Assembly (NCBI RefSeq): GCF_026625805.1
Contig: NZ_CP113064.1
Location: forward strand, 2,458,657 to 2,522,656
From: Brevundimonas sp. SL130
Lineage (GTDB): Bacteria > Pseudomonadota > Alphaproteobacteria > Caulobacterales > Caulobacteraceae
Length of the DNA: 64,000 bases
Direction: 5' to 3'
The translations under genes were made by a program, and so were the position numbers. Under the pieces are notes generated by a model, which ran no database searches, was not told the origin of the DNA, and worked only from the letters and a program-made list of their open reading frames with translations. Shown here one piece after another: positions 62,191 to 64,000 of the stretch (its first letter is position 1; every line of letters begins with the position of its first letter).

Positions 62191-62841
62191 CTAAACCCGC
62201 CCGCGCAGACTGGCCCAGATCAAGCGGAGGCGTTTGACCGGTTCGGGCTCATCCGCACGTATCAAGGTCGCCGAGGCCACAGCCGGAAACGCCGCTGGGG
62301 GCAGGCCCTTCAACGCCGCGTTCGCCGCCTTGCGCCCCGCCCTCGCCTCGTCCGCGCGCCCCACCTGTCCAAGCCCACGCACCCGGCCCGCCTCAACCAC
62401 CTTGTCCGCGTGGCCCGGACCGGCCAGCACATGGACCGCCGCCTGCATCGGGCCGACGTAGAAGGCGTCCAGGTCGTGGGGCTCGCCGTGGACCCGGCCG
62501 ATATGGGCCTCGATCAGGGCGTCGAGGGGCGCGCGGTTCAGGGCGTGGCGGGCGACCAGGTCGGTCAGGGCCTCCAGCACAGGATGGCCCTTGCGGGGGA
62601 TCCCGGCGAAGACCCCGTCCAACTGCTCGGCCCACCAAGTGTAGCGCATCTCGGCCAGCAGGGGCTGGGTCACGCGCGTCGGGATCGACATCAGCTCGGC
62701 CTCGAAGGCGTAGAGCGTGATCAGATCGGCGCGGGCGCGGTCGTCGGCGACCAGGCGGCTGGACAGCCAGCGGTCCAGATCGGCGGCGCGAACCTGGGCG
62801 TCCAGGGTTCCCGCCACCGCCGCCGGATCGGGTTCATTCAC
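62191..62841 (-). CDS. Squalene/phytoene-synthase-like protein, probably NDUFAF6-type
   Basis: This 216-residue protein has the helical squalene/phytoene synthase fold (DLITLYAFEAELMSIPTRVTQPLLAEMRYTWWAEQLDGV). The Asp-rich DxxxD motifs that bind the prenyl diphosphates are missing: the first is replaced by LYAFEAEL. It is also shorter than synthases. These traits fit the NDUFAF6/complex I assembly branch rather than an active synthase. The start is a GTG at 62841, 4 bases past the stop of the polyprenyl synthase gene, so the two are coupled. Confidence 0.75.
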   Translation of the reverse strand: MNEPDPAAVAGTLDAQVRAADLDRWLSSRLVADDRARADLITLYAFEAELMSIPTRVTQPLLAEMRYTWWAEQLDGVFAGIPRKGHPVLEALTDLVARHALNRAPLDALIEAHIGRVHGEPHDLDAFYVGPMQAAVHVLAGPGHADKVVEAGRVRGLGQVGRADEARAGRKAANAALKGLPPAAFPAVASATLIRADEPEPVKRLRLIWASLRGRV

Positions 62842-62845
62842 TGGT

Positions 62846-63877
62846 TCAGGCGGCACGCGAAACGGCGAAATCGGCCAGGTCTTCCAGGGCCGCGCGCCAG
62901 TCCGATGCGGGCAGGACGGCCAGGGCCGCCTTGGCCTGATCGGCATAGTCGCCGGCCAGATCCAGGGTCGCGCCGATGGCGCCGGAACCGACGACCAGCT
63001 CGCGGGCGCGAGCGAAATCCTCGGGCGTGCGTTCGCCCTTGGTCACGGTCCGCTCCCAGAAATCGTCCTCGCGGCCCCGGGTGCGGGCCACGGCCAGCAG
63101 CAGCGGCAGGGTGGCCTTGCCCTCGTTGAAGTCGTCGCCGGCGTTCTTGCCCAGGGCCTCGGCGGTCGCGCCATAGTCCAGGGCGTCGTCGGCCAGCTGG
63201 AAGGCGATGCCCAGGGCCATGCCGTAGTCGCGCAGCGCCTGGGTCGCAGCCGCATCGGCCCCGGCGCCCACGGCCCCCGCCTCGGCGGCGGCGGCGAACA
63301 GTTCAGCGGTCTTGGCCGAGATGATCTGCAGATAGGTGGCCTGATCCAGGTTCAGATCATGGGCGCGGGTCAGTTGCAGCACCTCGCCCTCCGAAATCAC
63401 CCGCGACGCCTGGGCCAGAATGCCCAGGGCCCGCATCGAATCGGTCTCGACCATCAGTTCGAAGGCGCGGGCGAACAGGAAGTCGCCGACCAGGACACTG
63501 GTGGGCGCGCCCCAGATCAGATGGGCCGCCACCTTGCCGCGCCGCAGCTCGGAGGCGTCGACGATGTCGTCGTGCAGCAGGGTGGCGGTGTGGATGAACT
63601 CGACCGCGGCGGCCAGTTTCTTCGGCGACAGGATGTCGCCCTGCGCGCCCGCCGCCCTTGCGGCGGCGACCGTCAGCAGGGGCCGCAACCGCTTGCCCCC
63701 GGCCGAGACCAGGTGTTCGGCCAGTTTGGGGATGATCGGCACATCGGATTGCATCCGGTCGATGATCAACGCATCCACCTCGGTCATGTCGGATCCGGCC
63801 AGCCGGACGAGGGCGTTCACATCCCCCTGCGGGCGGGGAGCGGCGGCGAGGACAGCGTCCAAGGGATACTCTTTCAC
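62846..63877 (-). CDS. Long-chain polyprenyl diphosphate synthase
   Basis: This 343-residue enzyme builds the long isoprenoid tail used for ubiquinone (octaprenyl or decaprenyl type). The first Asp-rich motif is LLHDDIVDAS near residue 100, and the second DDALDYG near 230; GGKRLRPLL and FQLADDALDY are also typical. The initiator is uncertain: the frame is open upstream to a TTG at 63973, but the family usually begins about 20 residues before NALVRLAGSDMTEVD, so I prefer the GTG at 63877. Followed by the NDUFAF6-like gene. Confidence 0.9.
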   Translation of the reverse strand: MKEYPLDAVLAAAPRPQGDVNALVRLAGSDMTEVDALIIDRMQSDVPIIPKLAEHLVSAGGKRLRPLLTVAAARAAGAQGDILSPKKLAAAVEFIHTATLLHDDIVDASELRRGKVAAHLIWGAPTSVLVGDFLFARAFELMVETDSMRALGILAQASRVISEGEVLQLTRAHDLNLDQATYLQIISAKTAELFAAAAEAGAVGAGADAAATQALRDYGMALGIAFQLADDALDYGATAEALGKNAGDDFNEGKATLPLLLAVARTRGREDDFWERTVTKGERTPEDFARARELVVGSGAIGATLDLAGDYADQAKAALAVLPASDWRAALEDLADFAVSRAA

Positions 63878-64000
63878 ACGTTGCGCGGCATCGGCCGCGC
63901 AGGCAATTCCGACCGCGTCCGCTTGCCGGATCGCGATGGCGCGCACAATGGTGATCGACCCCCGGAGGGTCAAGGAGATTGAGGTTTGGACAGCGTCCCC
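63878..64000. other. Right-edge gap with a possible divergent gene start
   Basis: On the plus strand AAGGAG (63972-63977) lies 8 bases before a TTG at 63986 that opens a frame reading MDSVP to the window edge. This could be the start of a divergent gene; only five codons are visible. On the minus strand the gap contains the likely promoter of the polyprenyl synthase, not resolved. Confidence 0.25.

Overview
The window is high-GC alphaproteobacterial chromosome, most likely Brevundimonas or a close relative in Caulobacteraceae. The grounds are protein-level resemblance of the ribosomal and polymerase genes, a perfect CtrA-type box (TTAA-N7-TTAA), Caulobacter-type lipoprotein families, and compact opposed gene pairs. 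This is recognition from memory; no search was run.

Layout. Positions 1-2.8 kb hold a lytic transglycosylase with a CtrA-like box upstream, a TonB-family protein and a ThiO/DAO-type flavin oxidase. From 3.0 to 37.3 kb the minus strand carries the translation/transcription core, in transcription order tRNA-Trp, secE-nusG, rplK-rplA, rplJ-rplL, rpoB-rpoC, rpsL-rpsG-fusA-tuf. The classical order is kept, but the block is split into separate units, most ending in their own hairpin terminator. The gaps hold unrelated genes: a pair of paralogous TonB-like anchor proteins beside a TonB-C-domain lipoprotein; a lipoprotein hydrolase gene broken by an in-frame amber codon; an IS5-family insertion sequence; an FKBP lipoprotein; two tandem M61 metallopeptidases flanked by palindromic repeats; a DJ-1/PfpI protein; a truncated depolymerase remnant; two DUF2059 proteins; a NUDIX hydrolase; an HxlR/NmrA divergent pair; a TPR-aspartyl-hydroxylase; and an EreA/ChaN-like protein.

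From 37.3 to 49.6 kb are envelope, RNA-modification and assembly genes: a CNNM/CBS membrane protein, a very small lipoprotein, a DUF938 methyltransferase, a Cys-less PfpI-like protein, a low-GC segment, three pseudouridine synthases, the F1-ATPase assembly chaperone ATP12, the fluoride channel CrcB, a four-TM protein, RarA, two VOC proteins, and a periplasmic ClpP-like protein coupled to a zinc-ribbon membrane protein. From 49.7 to 56.7 kb are a Deg/HtrA protease, rpsU (apparently starting at CTG), COQ9, purE-purK, a minimal diguanylate cyclase and a GDSL autotransporter.

From 57.0 to 62.1 kb is a complete glycine cleavage operon, gcvT-gcvH-gcvPA-gcvPB, behind a tandem glycine riboswitch, with palindromic repeats in two of its junctions and after its end. 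The window closes with a squalene/phytoene-synthase-like protein (probably NDUFAF6-type) and a long-chain polyprenyl diphosphate synthase.

Most genes are housekeeping. The least explained items are the TonB-like paralogue pair at 8.3-9.8 kb, the shared AATTGCAC inverted repeats at 21.95 and 40.53 kb, the ClpP-like/zinc-ribbon pair, the CTG start of rpsU, and the repeat elements around the M61 and gcv genes. No CRISPR array, prophage or obvious defence system was seen.
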